DNA from: Rhodobiaceae bacterium
GTDB taxonomy: Bacteria; Pseudomonadota; Alphaproteobacteria; Rhizobiales; Tepidamorphaceae
Length of the DNA stretch: 64,000 nt
Assembly (NCBI GenBank): GCA_020637985.1
Contig: JACKJK010000004.1
Coordinates: forward strand, 372,001 to 436,000
Reading direction: 5' to 3'
Shown here: positions 36,953 to 45,849 of the stretch, piece after piece
Position numbering within the stretch: the first letter of the stretch is position 1
Layout of the letters: each line of letters opens with the position of its first letter
Program-made: the position numbers and the translations under genes
Notes under the pieces: model-generated
What the model saw: the letters and a program-made list of their open reading frames with translations, nothing else
What the model was told of the DNA's origin: nothing
Database searches by the model: none

Positions 36953-38221
36953 ATGAAGGATGCAAGCGGACGTCCCGTCATCGTCGTCACCGGGACCGGC
37001 ATCGTTACCGCGCTGGGCGAGGGCAAGCAGGACAACTGGGCGACCCTGACCGCCGGAAAGTCCGGTATCCATGCCATCACCCGCTTCCCGACCGAAGGCC
37101 TGCGCACGACCATTGGCGGCACCATCGACTTCGTCGATGTCGATCCCTTCAACTGCGCGTCCTTCACCAGCGAGATCGCGACGCGCGCCGCGCGCGAGGC
37201 GGTCGAGCAGGCCGGCGCCGGGCGCGCCGGTGACTTTCCCGGCCCGCTGTTCCTCGCCATGCCGCCGATCGAGATGGAATGGCCGATGCGCGAAAAGATC
37301 CTGAAGAGCCAGCCGCGGCACGAATCTGCGGACTACGGCGACCTCATCGCGTCCGCGCGTCCCTTTGCCGGCGACGACCGCGAGGACTGCCTGTTCGGCT
37401 CCGTCGGCGAACACCTGGCATCGACCTTCGGCACCAAGGGATCGCCGATCTCGCTGACCACGGCCTGCGCATCCGGCGCGACCGCGATCCAGCTCGCCAT
37501 CGAGGCGATCCGGCGCGGCGAGACGGACGCGGCCCTGACCGTTGCCGCAGACGGCTCGATGTATCCCGAGACGATGATCCGCTTCTCGCTGCTGTCGGCG
37601 CTCTCCACCCAGAACGACGAGCCGGAAAAGGCCTCCCGGCCGTTCTCCAAGAACCGCGACGGCTTCGTCATGGCCGAAGGCGCGGCCGCGCTGGTGATCG
37701 AGAGCTACGAACACGCCCGCGCACGCGGCGCCAGCATCCTCGGTGTCATCCGCGGCGGCGGCGAGAAGGCCGATTCCTTCCACCGCACCCGGTCCAACCC
37801 GGACGGCAAGGCCATCGTCGGCGCCATGACGGCCGCGCTGGCCGATGCCGGCTGCGAGCCTGACGAGATCGACTACATCAACGCCCACGGCACCGGCACG
37901 CCGGAAAACGACAAGATGGAGCATTTCGCGGTCAACGCGATCTTCGGCGAGCGCGCCTCGCGCCTGCCCATTAGTTCCAACAAGTCGATGATCGGCCACA
38001 CCCTGACCGCCGCCGGCGCCATCGAGGCCGTGGTGTCGCTGCTGACGATGGAACACCAGCGCATCCCTCCGACGATCAACTACGACATCCCCGACCCGGC
38101 GATCGATCTCGACGTGGTGCCGAACGTCGCGCGCGATGCGACCGTGACGACGGTGATGTCGAATTCCTTCGGCTTCGGCGGCCAGAACGCCAGCCTGATC
38201 TTCGCGCGCGAACCCGCCTGA
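36953..38221 (+). CDS. fabF1XL: beta-ketoacyl-ACP synthase, catalytic (FabF1XL)
   Basis: A 422-residue condensing enzyme with all active-site residues: Cys172 (TTACASG), His312 (NAHGTGTP), Lys344 and His349 (NKSMIGHT). It is expected to add malonyl units to the AcpXL-bound chain. It follows its non-catalytic partner by 76 bp. The ATG at 36953 has GAGGAACGG upstream; the extra 35 codons in the longer frame are not family-like. Confidence 0.9.
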   Translation: MKDASGRPVIVVTGTGIVTALGEGKQDNWATLTAGKSGIHAITRFPTEGLRTTIGGTIDFVDVDPFNCASFTSEIATRAAREAVEQAGAGRAGDFPGPLFLAMPPIEMEWPMREKILKSQPRHESADYGDLIASARPFAGDDREDCLFGSVGEHLASTFGTKGSPISLTTACASGATAIQLAIEAIRRGETDAALTVAADGSMYPETMIRFSLLSALSTQNDEPEKASRPFSKNRDGFVMAEGAAALVIESYEHARARGASILGVIRGGGEKADSFHRTRSNPDGKAIVGAMTAALADAGCEPDEIDYINAHGTGTPENDKMEHFAVNAIFGERASRLPISSNKSMIGHTLTAAGAIEAVVSLLTMEHQRIPPTINYDIPDPAIDLDVVPNVARDATVTTVMSNSFGFGGQNASLIFAREPA

Positions 38222-38370
38222 GCGGTTTCCCGCCGCTTTCAAAGCCGCCCCGCCTGTGCCATATCGGCGCCGAGATGAAGCGTGCGCGCCAGCGCGCCGC
38301 GCCCGGCCCGCCACGCGGGCCTTTCCCCGCCTGTCCGGCGGGCGAGTGCCAAGACGAGGAACTTCCGACC

Positions 38371-39393
38371 ATGCGTGCCCTGCGCCTGACCGGCGAACGC
38401 CAACTCGAACTGACCGACATCCCCGCGCCCGGCGCACCGGGTCCCGGCGAAGTGCAGATCGCGGTCAAGGCCATGGCCCTCAACCACATCGACGTGTGGG
38501 GCTGGCGCGGCATGGCGTTTGCCAAGCGAGAACTGCCGATCGTCGTCGGCGTCGAGGCTGCCGGCGAGATCGTCGCCGTTGGCGAAGGTGTCGACGACCG
38601 CAAGCCCGGCGATCCGGTGGCAATGTACGGTGCGCGTACCTGCGGCACCTGCAAGCCCTGCATGCAAGGCCGCGACAACCTGTGCGACAACGTCGCCGGC
38701 ATCATGGGCTTCCACGTCGACGGCTTCTGCCGCGACCGCGTCAACATCGCCGCCCGCCACACTGTACCGGTGCCCGGCGGCGTCAACTGGGTCAACGCGG
38801 CCTGCACCTCCGTCACCTTCGGCACGACCGAACACATGCTGTTCGACAATGCCAGGCTCGAGGCGGGCGAAACCATCCTCGTGCACGCCGGCGGCAGCGG
38901 CATCGGTTCCTCCGCGATCCGCATGTCGAAGGACGTCGGCGCCACGGTCATCGCCACCGTCGGCGACGACGAGAAGGCCGAGAAGGCGCGCGCGCTCGGC
39001 GCCGATCACGTCATCAACTACCGCGAGGAGCGTTTCGAGAGCCGCGCCCGGCGCCTGACCGGCAAGGCCGGCGTCGACGTCGTCTTCGAGCATGTCGGCC
39101 CCGACACCTTTCCCGGCTCCATGTTCGCGCTGAAGAAGGGCGGCCGCCTGGTCACCTGCGGCTCGACCACGGGCGTCAGTTCCACCATCAACCTCTACCA
39201 GCTCTTCCAGCAGCAGTTGCGCCTGATCGGCAGCTTCGGCTGCCGCATCGACAACATGCGCTCGAGCCTCGCCAAGATGGCGCGTGGCGTCCTGCCCGTC
39301 ATCGATACCGAAATCACGCTGGAAAACTTCGCGCAGGGGCTGGAAAGGCTGGAAAGCCGCCGCGTCTTCGGCAAGATTGTCGTGACGTTCTAG
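38371..39393 (+). CDS. medium-chain zinc-type dehydrogenase/enoyl reductase-like (adh2XL position)
   Basis: A 340-residue MDR-family reductase. The structural zinc cysteines are present (RTCGTCKPCMQGRDNLC), and the nucleotide-binding motif HAGGSGIGSSAIRM lies near residue 170. In rhizobial acpXL clusters the equivalent gene is called adh2XL and is thought to act on the long acyl chain, perhaps as the enoyl reductase; that function is inferred from the cluster. GAGGAACTT precedes the ATG at 38371. Confidence 0.82.
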   Translation: MRALRLTGERQLELTDIPAPGAPGPGEVQIAVKAMALNHIDVWGWRGMAFAKRELPIVVGVEAAGEIVAVGEGVDDRKPGDPVAMYGARTCGTCKPCMQGRDNLCDNVAGIMGFHVDGFCRDRVNIAARHTVPVPGGVNWVNAACTSVTFGTTEHMLFDNARLEAGETILVHAGGSGIGSSAIRMSKDVGATVIATVGDDEKAEKARALGADHVINYREERFESRARRLTGKAGVDVVFEHVGPDTFPGSMFALKKGGRLVTCGSTTGVSSTINLYQLFQQQLRLIGSFGCRIDNMRSSLAKMARGVLPVIDTEITLENFAQGLERLESRRVFGKIVVTF

Positions 39394-39436
39394 AACTTCC
39401 TGACGCCCCGGCGGGCAACACGCAAGAACCACGTCC

Positions 39437-40405
39437 TTGGCAAAACCCCTGAAACCGGATCGCAAGAGGCACAGCGGCCGTTCCCTTGGCAAGCAGCTGG
39501 GCGACTGGCTCGTCTACTGCGTCGTATCGGCGCTGTTGCGCGTCGTCGAATGGCTCGGCCCCGACAGGGCGAGCAACCTTGGCGGCGCGGTGGCGCGCAG
39601 CATCGGCCCGCACCTCGGCGTCTCCAACATCGCCCGCGCCAATCTTCGCCTCGTCTTTCCCAGGAAGAGCGACGCCGAGCGCGAAGCCATCCTCCGCGGC
39701 GTCTGGGACAATCTTGGTCGCACGGCCTGCGAGTATCCCCACCTCGATCGGCTCTATGACTTCGAGATCGAATGGTACGATCCCCGCCGCGTCGAGGTTT
39801 CCGGCATCCGCAACTTCCAGGAGATGCTGTGGGACGGCAAGCCGGCGATCATCTTCAACGCACATCTCGGCAACTGGGAGCTGCCCGCCGTCAGCGCCGC
39901 GCGCCACGGCCTCGATACCACCATCCTGTTCCGCCCGCCGAGCAATGCCTTCGTCGCCCAGTACGTCATGGACGTGCGCGCCGGCACCATGGGCCGCCTG
40001 CTGTCGCGCTCGCGCGGCGCGATCATGCACATCGCCGCCTCGATCGAGCGCGGCGACCACCTCGGCCTGCTGGTCGACCAGCGCTATTCGACCGGCCTCT
40101 CGGTTCCCTTCTTCGGCGTACCGACACCGACCAACACAACCGTCGCCCGCGTCGCGCGCCAGTACGACTGCCCTGTCTACGGCTCGCGATGCATCCGCCT
40201 GCCCGACAACCGTTTCCGCCTCGAAGTCGTCGGCCCGATTGACCTGCCGCGGGACGACGACGGGCGCGTCGACATCGCCGCAGCGACGCTCGCCATCAAC
40301 AAGGTCATCGAGGGCTGGATTCGCGAGCACCCCGAACAGTGGCTGTGGCTGCACAACCGCTGGGCGTTCGACAAGCGCAAGCTTCAGAAAGGCAAGGCCG
40401 CCTGA
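39437..40405 (+). CDS. lpxXL: lipid A very-long-chain acyltransferase LpxXL
   Basis: A 322-residue member of the LpxL/HtrB lysophospholipid acyltransferase family. The catalytic HX4(D/E) motif is NAHLGNWE (His143, Glu148). A single N-terminal hydrophobic anchor lies at about 23-42. It transfers the 27-hydroxyoctacosanoyl-type chain from AcpXL to lipid A in the inner membrane. It starts at a TTG (39437), since no ATG is available before the conserved region, and closes the acpXL cluster. Confidence 0.88.
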   Translation: MAKPLKPDRKRHSGRSLGKQLGDWLVYCVVSALLRVVEWLGPDRASNLGGAVARSIGPHLGVSNIARANLRLVFPRKSDAEREAILRGVWDNLGRTACEYPHLDRLYDFEIEWYDPRRVEVSGIRNFQEMLWDGKPAIIFNAHLGNWELPAVSAARHGLDTTILFRPPSNAFVAQYVMDVRAGTMGRLLSRSRGAIMHIAASIERGDHLGLLVDQRYSTGLSVPFFGVPTPTNTTVARVARQYDCPVYGSRCIRLPDNRFRLEVVGPIDLPRDDDGRVDIAAATLAINKVIEGWIREHPEQWLWLHNRWAFDKRKLQKGKAA

Positions 40406-40440
40406 AGGTTTGGACGCGCCCCCGCGGGCTCGCCGCCGAC

Positions 40441-40800
40441 TCAGGCCACCAGCATCCGTTCGACCTGGTTGACCAGGTCGCGCAGGTGGAACGGTTTCGA
40501 CAGCACCTTGGCGTTGCGCGGCGCGTCCGAGTCCGGATTGAGCGCGACGGCGGCGAACCCGGTGATGAACATCACCTTGATGTCGGGATCGACCTCGGCC
40601 GCCCGCCGCGCCAGCTCGATGCCGTCCATCTCCGGCATCACGATGTCCGTCAGCAGCATGTGGAACGGTTCCTCGCACAACCGCTCGTAGGCTTCCCGGC
40701 CATTGCCGTAGCTGGCAACCTCGTAGCCGGCGTTTGTCAGCGCCTTTTCGAGGAACCGGCGCATCGAATCGTCATCTTCTGCGAGGAGGATCTTGTTCAT
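40441..40800 (-). CDS. cpdR: single-domain response regulator CpdR
   Basis: A 119-residue receiver-only protein. It has the acidic pair Glu8-Asp9-Asp10, phospho-acceptor Asp52 and Lys102. The sequence FITGFAAVALNP and SKPFHLRDLVNQVERML match CpdR closely. Unphosphorylated CpdR docks to ClpX at the pole and primes degradation of cell-cycle substrates, with RcdA (6827-7375) as the next adaptor. The gene stands alone. A GATTC (GANTC) methylation site lies 30 bp upstream of the start. Confidence 0.92.
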   Translation of the reverse strand: MNKILLAEDDDSMRRFLEKALTNAGYEVASYGNGREAYERLCEEPFHMLLTDIVMPEMDGIELARRAAEVDPDIKVMFITGFAAVALNPDSDAPRNAKVLSKPFHLRDLVNQVERMLVA

Positions 40801-41000
40801 CGGCTTGCTGTCGGACGTCACGTGGAAATGATTCGCGATCGGATGAGCGCAGTGAAACCGGTTGTCGCGCAATTTGCAACGACGCCGCGGCATTGTGCGC
40901 GTGCCTGCGGCGGATGGACAACACCTGCACGGCTTTGGCAGACTGCCGCCGGTCATTCGCGCCCGCCGCACACAAGCCTGCCAGGGATCGTCCATACGAC

Positions 41001-41891
41001 ATGACATCGCCGCATCACAATCTCGACCCCGGCTACTCCCTCGTGCTGCCGCCCGCCGGACTGCAGGTGCCGTTCGTCTTCAACTCGCCGCACTCCGGCA
41101 CGCACTACCCGGCCGCTTTCGTCGCCTCCAGCCGGCTCGACCTCAACCGGTTGCGCCGCTCCGAGGACACCTTCGTCGAGGAGCTCTTCGCCATGGCCCC
41201 GGCGCATGGCGCGGCCCTCATGCATGCGCGTTTCCCCCGCGCCTACGTCGACCTCAACCGCGAGCCCTACGAACTCGATCCCCAGATGTTCGATGGCCCG
41301 CTGCCCAGGCACGCCAACACACGCTCCATGCGCGTCGCAGGCGGGCTCGGCACGATTGCCCGCGTCGTCGCCGACGCCGAGCCCATCTACGCCGGCCGTA
41401 TCCCCGTCGCGGAGGCGCTGGCGCGCATCGAGACCCACTACAAGCCCTATCATGCAAGGCTCGACGCGATCCTCGCCGACGCGCGCGCCCGCTTCGGTGT
41501 TTCGGTCCTCATCGACTGCCACTCGATGCCCTCGGCCCGCGTTGGTGGCGACGAGCACACCAAGCCCGACTTCGTCCTTGGCGACCGCTACGGAACCAGT
41601 TGCGCCGCGGCGCTGGCGGACCTCGCGCACGAAACGCTGTCCGGGCTTGGCTACACGGTTGCCCGCAACAAGCCCTATGCCGGCGGGTTCATCACCGAGC
41701 GTTACGGCGTTCCCGGCGCGGCCAGCCATGCCCTGCAGATCGAGATCAACCGCGGCCTGTACATGAACGAGGCACGCTACACGCGTGCACGTGGCTTTTC
41801 CTGGCTCAGGACCGACCTCGTCCGGTTGGTCGAGAGACTGGTCTCGATCGACCTGAGCCACCTTCGCAGCCCGCAAATTGCCGCCGAATAG
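41001..41891 (+). CDS. N-formylglutamate amidohydrolase family protein (2)
   Basis: A 296-residue paralogue of the gene at 30629-31483, closer to the classical HutG type. Key motifs are NSPHSGTHYP (about 28-37), RFPRAYVDLNREP (about 78-90), and VLIDCHSMPSARVG (about 172-185). It would hydrolyse N-formylglutamate or a related N-acyl amino acid to the free acid. The ATG at 41001 is chosen because it begins the conserved region; the longer frame from 40734 overlaps cpdR on the other strand. No hut gene is near. Confidence 0.85.
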   Translation: MTSPHHNLDPGYSLVLPPAGLQVPFVFNSPHSGTHYPAAFVASSRLDLNRLRRSEDTFVEELFAMAPAHGAALMHARFPRAYVDLNREPYELDPQMFDGPLPRHANTRSMRVAGGLGTIARVVADAEPIYAGRIPVAEALARIETHYKPYHARLDAILADARARFGVSVLIDCHSMPSARVGGDEHTKPDFVLGDRYGTSCAAALADLAHETLSGLGYTVARNKPYAGGFITERYGVPGAASHALQIEINRGLYMNEARYTRARGFSWLRTDLVRLVERLVSIDLSHLRSPQIAAE

Positions 41892-41921
41892 CAATTCGAC
41901 CGGCCCTTCCCGACGCGCAAC

Positions 41922-41959
41922 AGACAAGAAAAAGGGCCGTTCGCGTTGGCGAACGGCCC
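41922..41959 (-). terminator. intrinsic terminator (minus strand)
   Basis: A perfect 11-bp stem GGGCCGTTCGC-CAAC-GCGAACGGCCC followed by TTTTTCTTGT on the minus strand. There is no T tract on the plus side, so it does not serve the amidohydrolase gene. Confidence 0.88.
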
Positions 41960-42016
41960 AAGTCTAGGGAGGAAACGCCCAAGGAGGGCTGTGGCATCGC
42001 GAAACCGCGATAGCGC
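41922..42016 (-). ncRNA. candidate alpha-r14-like small RNA with anti-Shine-Dalgarno loops
   Basis: On the minus strand three hairpins lie in a row: ATCGCG-GTTT-CGCGAT (42011-41996), GCCC-TCCTT-GGGC (41989-41977), a single-stranded TTTCCTCCCTAG stretch (around 41973-41968), then a perfect 11-bp terminator stem GGGCCGTTCGC / GCGAACGGCCC followed by TTTTTCTT. A promoter-like TTGACT (42053-42048) and CTTTAT (42028-42023) lie just upstream. Expected length is about 90-95 nt. The plan (two hairpins exposing CCUCC motifs plus a strong terminator) resembles the rhizobial alpha-r14 family (NfeR1; related to the Rfam suhB element); family membership is inference. Confidence 0.65.
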
Positions 42017-42287
42017 ACTGCGATAAAGTGCTGTTGCATCGCACAAAAGTCAATGCACGAAGTGTTACGATTTTGGAAAAAATCGCACAAACCCACCCAA
42101 AAGGAAGTTTCTTCCGAGGCGCAATCGATTTTCTGGCCATTTGTTGGGCATTTGGTCAAAAACAAGCCACATTCGATTTTACCGCAGCGCACCCACGCCG
42201 CTGTACTGCCCGGCTGCGTCCGATGCCGTCCCAACGGATCTTCATTGACTGGAATACCGGCCAATCCCCGCCACGCTGCGGACGCAA
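42017..42287. other. intergenic stretch with no gene seen
   Basis: An A/T-richer gap between the candidate sRNA and the end of the MFS gene. It holds the sRNA promoter at its left end; no convincing frame or other structure is visible. Confidence 0.6.
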
Positions 42288-43565
42288 TCAGCCGTGATCG
42301 GTGTCAAGCGAGGCGTTCGGCGCACGCAAGTAGAAGACCAGCGCGACGCCAAGCGTCAACGCGATCCATGCGAAGACCGCGCTGTAGGCGGCCACCGGAC
42401 GCACGGCCGCATCGCCGCTGATCCAGGCGATGATGAAGCCGGTCGCCGATTGCTGCAGGAACACCCCGCCCATCGTGCCGATGTTGAGGAACGTGATCCC
42501 GCGGCCGACCAGTTCGGGCGGGAACAGCAACCGGCCGTGACCGGTGATGAGCGGCGTGAAGGCGCATACGAAGCCGAACAGGGCGAAGGCAGGCCCAAGC
42601 GCCCATTCCGGCAGCTTCCCGGCGGCCGCGAAACCGGCCAGCGTCGCGATCGTCAGCAGCGTTCCCACGATCGACGGAGCCTTCGGGCCACCGAATTTCC
42701 TGTCGAGCGGCCCCCAGGCGAAAACGCCGACGATCTGGCCGAGCGCCATCAGCAGCAGGAAATCGCCGCGCTGCTGCAGCCCGTAGCCATAGATGTCGGA
42801 GAGATACGGACCGCCCCACAGGCCGGCCATCGTGGCGAAGGTCGAATAGCTGACAAAATGCATGCCCAGCAGCCGGAACACGCCGGGCACGCGCCAAACG
42901 TCGAACAGGCCGGAAAATGCGTTCGCCAGCGATACCGGCTGCACCTTGCGCATCGGCGCACCCGGCGGATCGTCGCGAATGACCATGAAGGAAACCGCAC
43001 CGATCACCACCGTGATGGCCGCCACCAGCAGGAAGGTGCCGCGCCAGCCGACGGCGCCAACGCTGAAGGCCATCGGCGCCGTGGCAAACAGCGTGCCAAG
43101 ACTGCCCAGGCCAAGCTGGATACCGGTCAGCGTCGAGAAGCGGTCGCGCGCGAACCAGCGCGCATAGATCGTCAGCGGCCCCATGAAGAAACTAGAGCAG
43201 CCGAGCCCCATGACGATGCGCGCCAGGATCAGCATCGCCGAGCCTTCCGCGTAGGCAAACAGCACGCATCCGCCCGTTGCCAGTATCAGCGAGCCGATCA
43301 TCGCCGCGCGTGGCCCGTAGCGGTCGATGATGACGCCGAGCGGGATCTGCGCCAGCGCGAAGCTGAAGAAGAAGACGCTCGACAGAAGGCCAAGCGATTC
43401 CGGCCCGAGCCCCAGTTCTCGCTCCAGGTCCGGCGCGATGACGCCAACGGAGTTGCGCAGGAATTGGCTGATGAAGTAGATCGCGGCCAGCGCCGCCACC
43501 AGCGCGACGACGGTCGCGGGTGCGATCGGCGCCGGAGCGCCGGCGCGATTGTCGGTGGATGCCAT
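42288..43565 (-). CDS. MFS transporter
   Basis: A 425-residue permease with twelve predicted membrane helices. The loop 2-3 signature reads GVIIDRYGPRAAMIG. The first helix starts at about residue 20 and ends QFLRNSVGVIAPDLEREL, common in the nitrate/oxalate-type and hexuronate-type MFS groups. The substrate is not identifiable. It is divergent from the IMPase family gene with 119 bp between starts. Confidence 0.87.
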   Translation of the reverse strand: MASTDNRAGAPAPIAPATVVALVAALAAIYFISQFLRNSVGVIAPDLERELGLGPESLGLLSSVFFFSFALAQIPLGVIIDRYGPRAAMIGSLILATGGCVLFAYAEGSAMLILARIVMGLGCSSFFMGPLTIYARWFARDRFSTLTGIQLGLGSLGTLFATAPMAFSVGAVGWRGTFLLVAAITVVIGAVSFMVIRDDPPGAPMRKVQPVSLANAFSGLFDVWRVPGVFRLLGMHFVSYSTFATMAGLWGGPYLSDIYGYGLQQRGDFLLLMALGQIVGVFAWGPLDRKFGGPKAPSIVGTLLTIATLAGFAAAGKLPEWALGPAFALFGFVCAFTPLITGHGRLLFPPELVGRGITFLNIGTMGGVFLQQSATGFIIAWISGDAAVRPVAAYSAVFAWIALTLGVALVFYLRAPNASLDTDHG

Positions 43566-43684
43566 GGCGTTTCCCGCGCTGTGATGTTATCTGGCCGTTG
43601 CGCGCGCAGACTGTGCCACACAAGCGTCGGCAGCGGTATGCGCAGCGTGCATGCGTCCTGCCCGAAAAGCCACCCGGAGCCTCC

Positions 43685-44473
43685 ATGCTGCCCGCCGAAA
43701 TGGAAAGCCTGCTGCACGATCTCGCAACCGTATCGGGCCGCGAGGCTCTCGCCCATTTCCGCGCCCGTCCCAGCGTCAAGGACAAGGCGGGAGGGCGCGC
43801 GCGCTTCGATCCGGTCACCGTCGCCGACCATGCCGCCGAGGAAGCGATCCGCACACTGCTGGCCGAGCGCCGCCCGCACGACGGGATACTCGGCGAGGAA
43901 CTCGACGACACCCATGGCTCCAGCGGCTATCGCTGGGTCGTCGACCCCATCGACGGCACGCGCACCTACATCGCCGGCCTGCCGGTCTGGGGTACCATCA
44001 TAGGGCTGGAACACGGCGACAGGCCCGTCGCCGGCCTGTTCCACCAACCCTTCACACGCGAGCGCTTCTGGGCCGTCGACGGCAAGGCCTGGGCACAGGT
44101 CGAAGGGCAGGAGCGCATCGCGATGCGCACCAGCACCGTCCGCGAACTCTCCGCCGCGACCATGATGACCACCAGCCCGCGCATCTTCGCGCCCGAGGAA
44201 TCGCCGGTCTACGACCGCGTCGAGGCGGCCGTCCAGCTCGCCCGTTACGGCTGCGACGGCTATGCCTACTGCATGCTGGCCGCCGGCAACATCGATCTGG
44301 TGGTGGAAAGCGGCCTGCAGGCCTTCGACGTCTGCGGGCTGGTCCCGATCATCGAGGCGGCGGGCGGCGTCTTCACCTCCTGGACGGGCGAACCGGCGCA
44401 CGGCGGCGGAACGGTGGTGGCCGCGGCGACACCGGAACTACACCGCGCCGCGCTGGACCTTCTCAACGCCTGA
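43685..44473 (+). CDS. hisN: histidinol-phosphatase-like inositol monophosphatase family enzyme
   Basis: A 262-residue Mg-dependent phosphatase. The metal motif is DPIDGTRTY (Asp87, Asp90), with Glu71 upstream (LGEELDD) and FDVCGL replacing the usual WD motif near 217. The DGTRTY form rather than DGTTNF is characteristic of the HisN group, which dephosphorylates histidinol phosphate in actinobacteria and many alphaproteobacteria. CGGAG precedes the ATG. The gene is separate from other his genes, so the hisN assignment is moderate. Confidence 0.78.
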   Translation: MLPAEMESLLHDLATVSGREALAHFRARPSVKDKAGGRARFDPVTVADHAAEEAIRTLLAERRPHDGILGEELDDTHGSSGYRWVVDPIDGTRTYIAGLPVWGTIIGLEHGDRPVAGLFHQPFTRERFWAVDGKAWAQVEGQERIAMRTSTVRELSAATMMTTSPRIFAPEESPVYDRVEAAVQLARYGCDGYAYCMLAAGNIDLVVESGLQAFDVCGLVPIIEAAGGVFTSWTGEPAHGGGTVVAAATPELHRAALDLLNA

Positions 44474-44500
44474 GGCGCCGTGCCCGAACCGATTGCGCGG

Positions 44501-45484
44501 TTACTCCCGCGTGCCGGGAATGAAGCTGTCGAAGGCCGCCCAGAAGCGGTCGCGGATGCGATCCTCCTCCATCATGATCTCGTGGCGCGAACCATCGAGC
44601 ACGATGCTGCCGCCGATGCGCATGCGCTTGCCCAGCGCTTCGATGGCAGGCGTCGAGACGAAGCGGTCGCGGCCCGCCGCGATGTTGAGGACCGGGATCT
44701 GCAGGTTCTTGTGGAACCGATCAGTGGCGATTTCCTCCATGCCATCGCCGACGGAGGCGATCCAGCCGAAGGTCGGCGCCCCGATTTCCAGCGACGGATC
44801 GGCGTCCAGGATCTCGACCATGCGCGAGAACCGCCCGGCATCGCTGCTCAGCGGATTGCCGGGAAACGAGCGCAGCGGATTGAAGACGCGCTCGTAGACG
44901 AACTGCGGCAGCTTGATCCAGCCCAGGCCGATCCGGCGCATCAGCCGCGACAGGCCGATGGCCGGCCGCCACGGAATCTTGCCTTCTGGCAATCCGACCA
45001 GTGGGGCAATGCACATCATGCGCTCGAACCAGATGCCGCGCATGATCGCGTTGCGCAGCAGGATCAGCCCGCCCATCGAGTGCGCCAGCCCGTAGAACGG
45101 CGCCGGGCAGTCCGGCAACACGATGTCGCGCATGAACGCGCCAAGATCGATGTCATACTCGCCGATGCGCCCGACATGCCCGGCCTTGCGATTGCGCAGC
45201 AGCCGTTCCGAGCCGCCCTGCCCGCGCCAGTCGAAGGTCGCGACGAAGAACCCGCGCCGGCGCAGGTCCTCGATCACCTCGAAATATTTCTCGATGAATT
45301 CCGAGCGCCCCTGGAACAGGCACACGGTGCCCTTCGGTTTGCCCTGCGAGGCGGGAAAGACAGCCGCGCGCAGCCGCACGCCGTCTGGCGTCGTGACCCA
45401 GCTCACCTGCGCCCCGTCGGGAACGCGGTTGCCGGGGATGTCGGTCAGGGTCGCTGCGCCCTCCGGGCTGTCAGCCTGGTCCAT
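44501..45484 (-). CDS. alpha/beta hydrolase, lysophospholipase (PldB-like)
   Basis: A 327-residue hydrolase. The nucleophile elbow is GLAHSMGG, the oxyanion region FQGRSEFIEKYFEVIEDL, and the late histidine lies in DGSRHEIMMEED with the aspartate in AGRDRFVS. DWRGQGGSERLLRNR matches the PldB/monoglyceride lipase group. It has no signal peptide, so it acts in the cytoplasm or at the inner membrane. The ATG at 45484 is chosen over 45538 because the extra residues are basic and not conserved. Confidence 0.8.
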   Translation of the reverse strand: MDQADSPEGAATLTDIPGNRVPDGAQVSWVTTPDGVRLRAAVFPASQGKPKGTVCLFQGRSEFIEKYFEVIEDLRRRGFFVATFDWRGQGGSERLLRNRKAGHVGRIGEYDIDLGAFMRDIVLPDCPAPFYGLAHSMGGLILLRNAIMRGIWFERMMCIAPLVGLPEGKIPWRPAIGLSRLMRRIGLGWIKLPQFVYERVFNPLRSFPGNPLSSDAGRFSRMVEILDADPSLEIGAPTFGWIASVGDGMEEIATDRFHKNLQIPVLNIAAGRDRFVSTPAIEALGKRMRIGGSIVLDGSRHEIMMEEDRIRDRFWAAFDSFIPGTRE

Positions 45485-45609
45485 GCTGCTCACGCACGCC
45501 TGCCTGCTGGAACGAGAATGCCGCATCCTCCCGCGCATGCGCCGGAGGTGGCCTTGCGGGTATCACAGCGCGCGCCATACCGGCAAGCGCAAGACGTTTC
45601 GGGAAGGGG

Positions 45610-45641
45610 CCAGCGGCGGCGCGGGGGCATGCCGCCGCTGG
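45610..45641. other. strong hairpin, 11-bp G/C stem
   Basis: CCAGCGGCGGC pairs exactly with GCCGCCGCTGG around a 10-base loop. There is no T tract on either side. It lies in the gap between the lysophospholipase and hsp20 starts. Confidence 0.6.
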
Positions 45642-45685
45642 CTTGTTCCGGACACCTCCGGGGGGCTTTCAAGGTCTCCGGTTCG

Positions 45686-45736
45686 ATCGGGTCGGCCGGG
45701 GCCGGGGAGGTTGGGGACGGGGAAGGCCGACCCGAT
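45686..45736 (+). other. G-quadruplex motif inside a 12-bp hairpin
   Basis: ATCGGGTCGGCC pairs perfectly with GGCCGACCCGAT (45686-45697 with 45725-45736). The 27-base loop contains four runs of four G (45698-45701, 45704-45707, 45713-45716, 45719-45722) separated by two, five and two bases, an ideal parallel G4 pattern on the plus strand. It lies between divergent genes, about 200 bp before the hsp20 start. No reading frame explains it. Confidence 0.6.
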
Positions 45737-45849
45737 GCCTGACCTTTTCGCACAGTTCGCCTGAACGCCCCCGCAACGGCGCGTTCATTTTCCGTTCAGC
45801 CGAACAGCCGGGTGACTTGACGCATACGCTCGCGATAACCACATCGGGA

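Noticed and set aside
45816..45839. Heat-shock sigma-32 promoter for hsp20
   Set aside because: CTTGAC is present, but the candidate -10 lies only 12 bases away and does not match the expected C(C/T)TATNT pattern.
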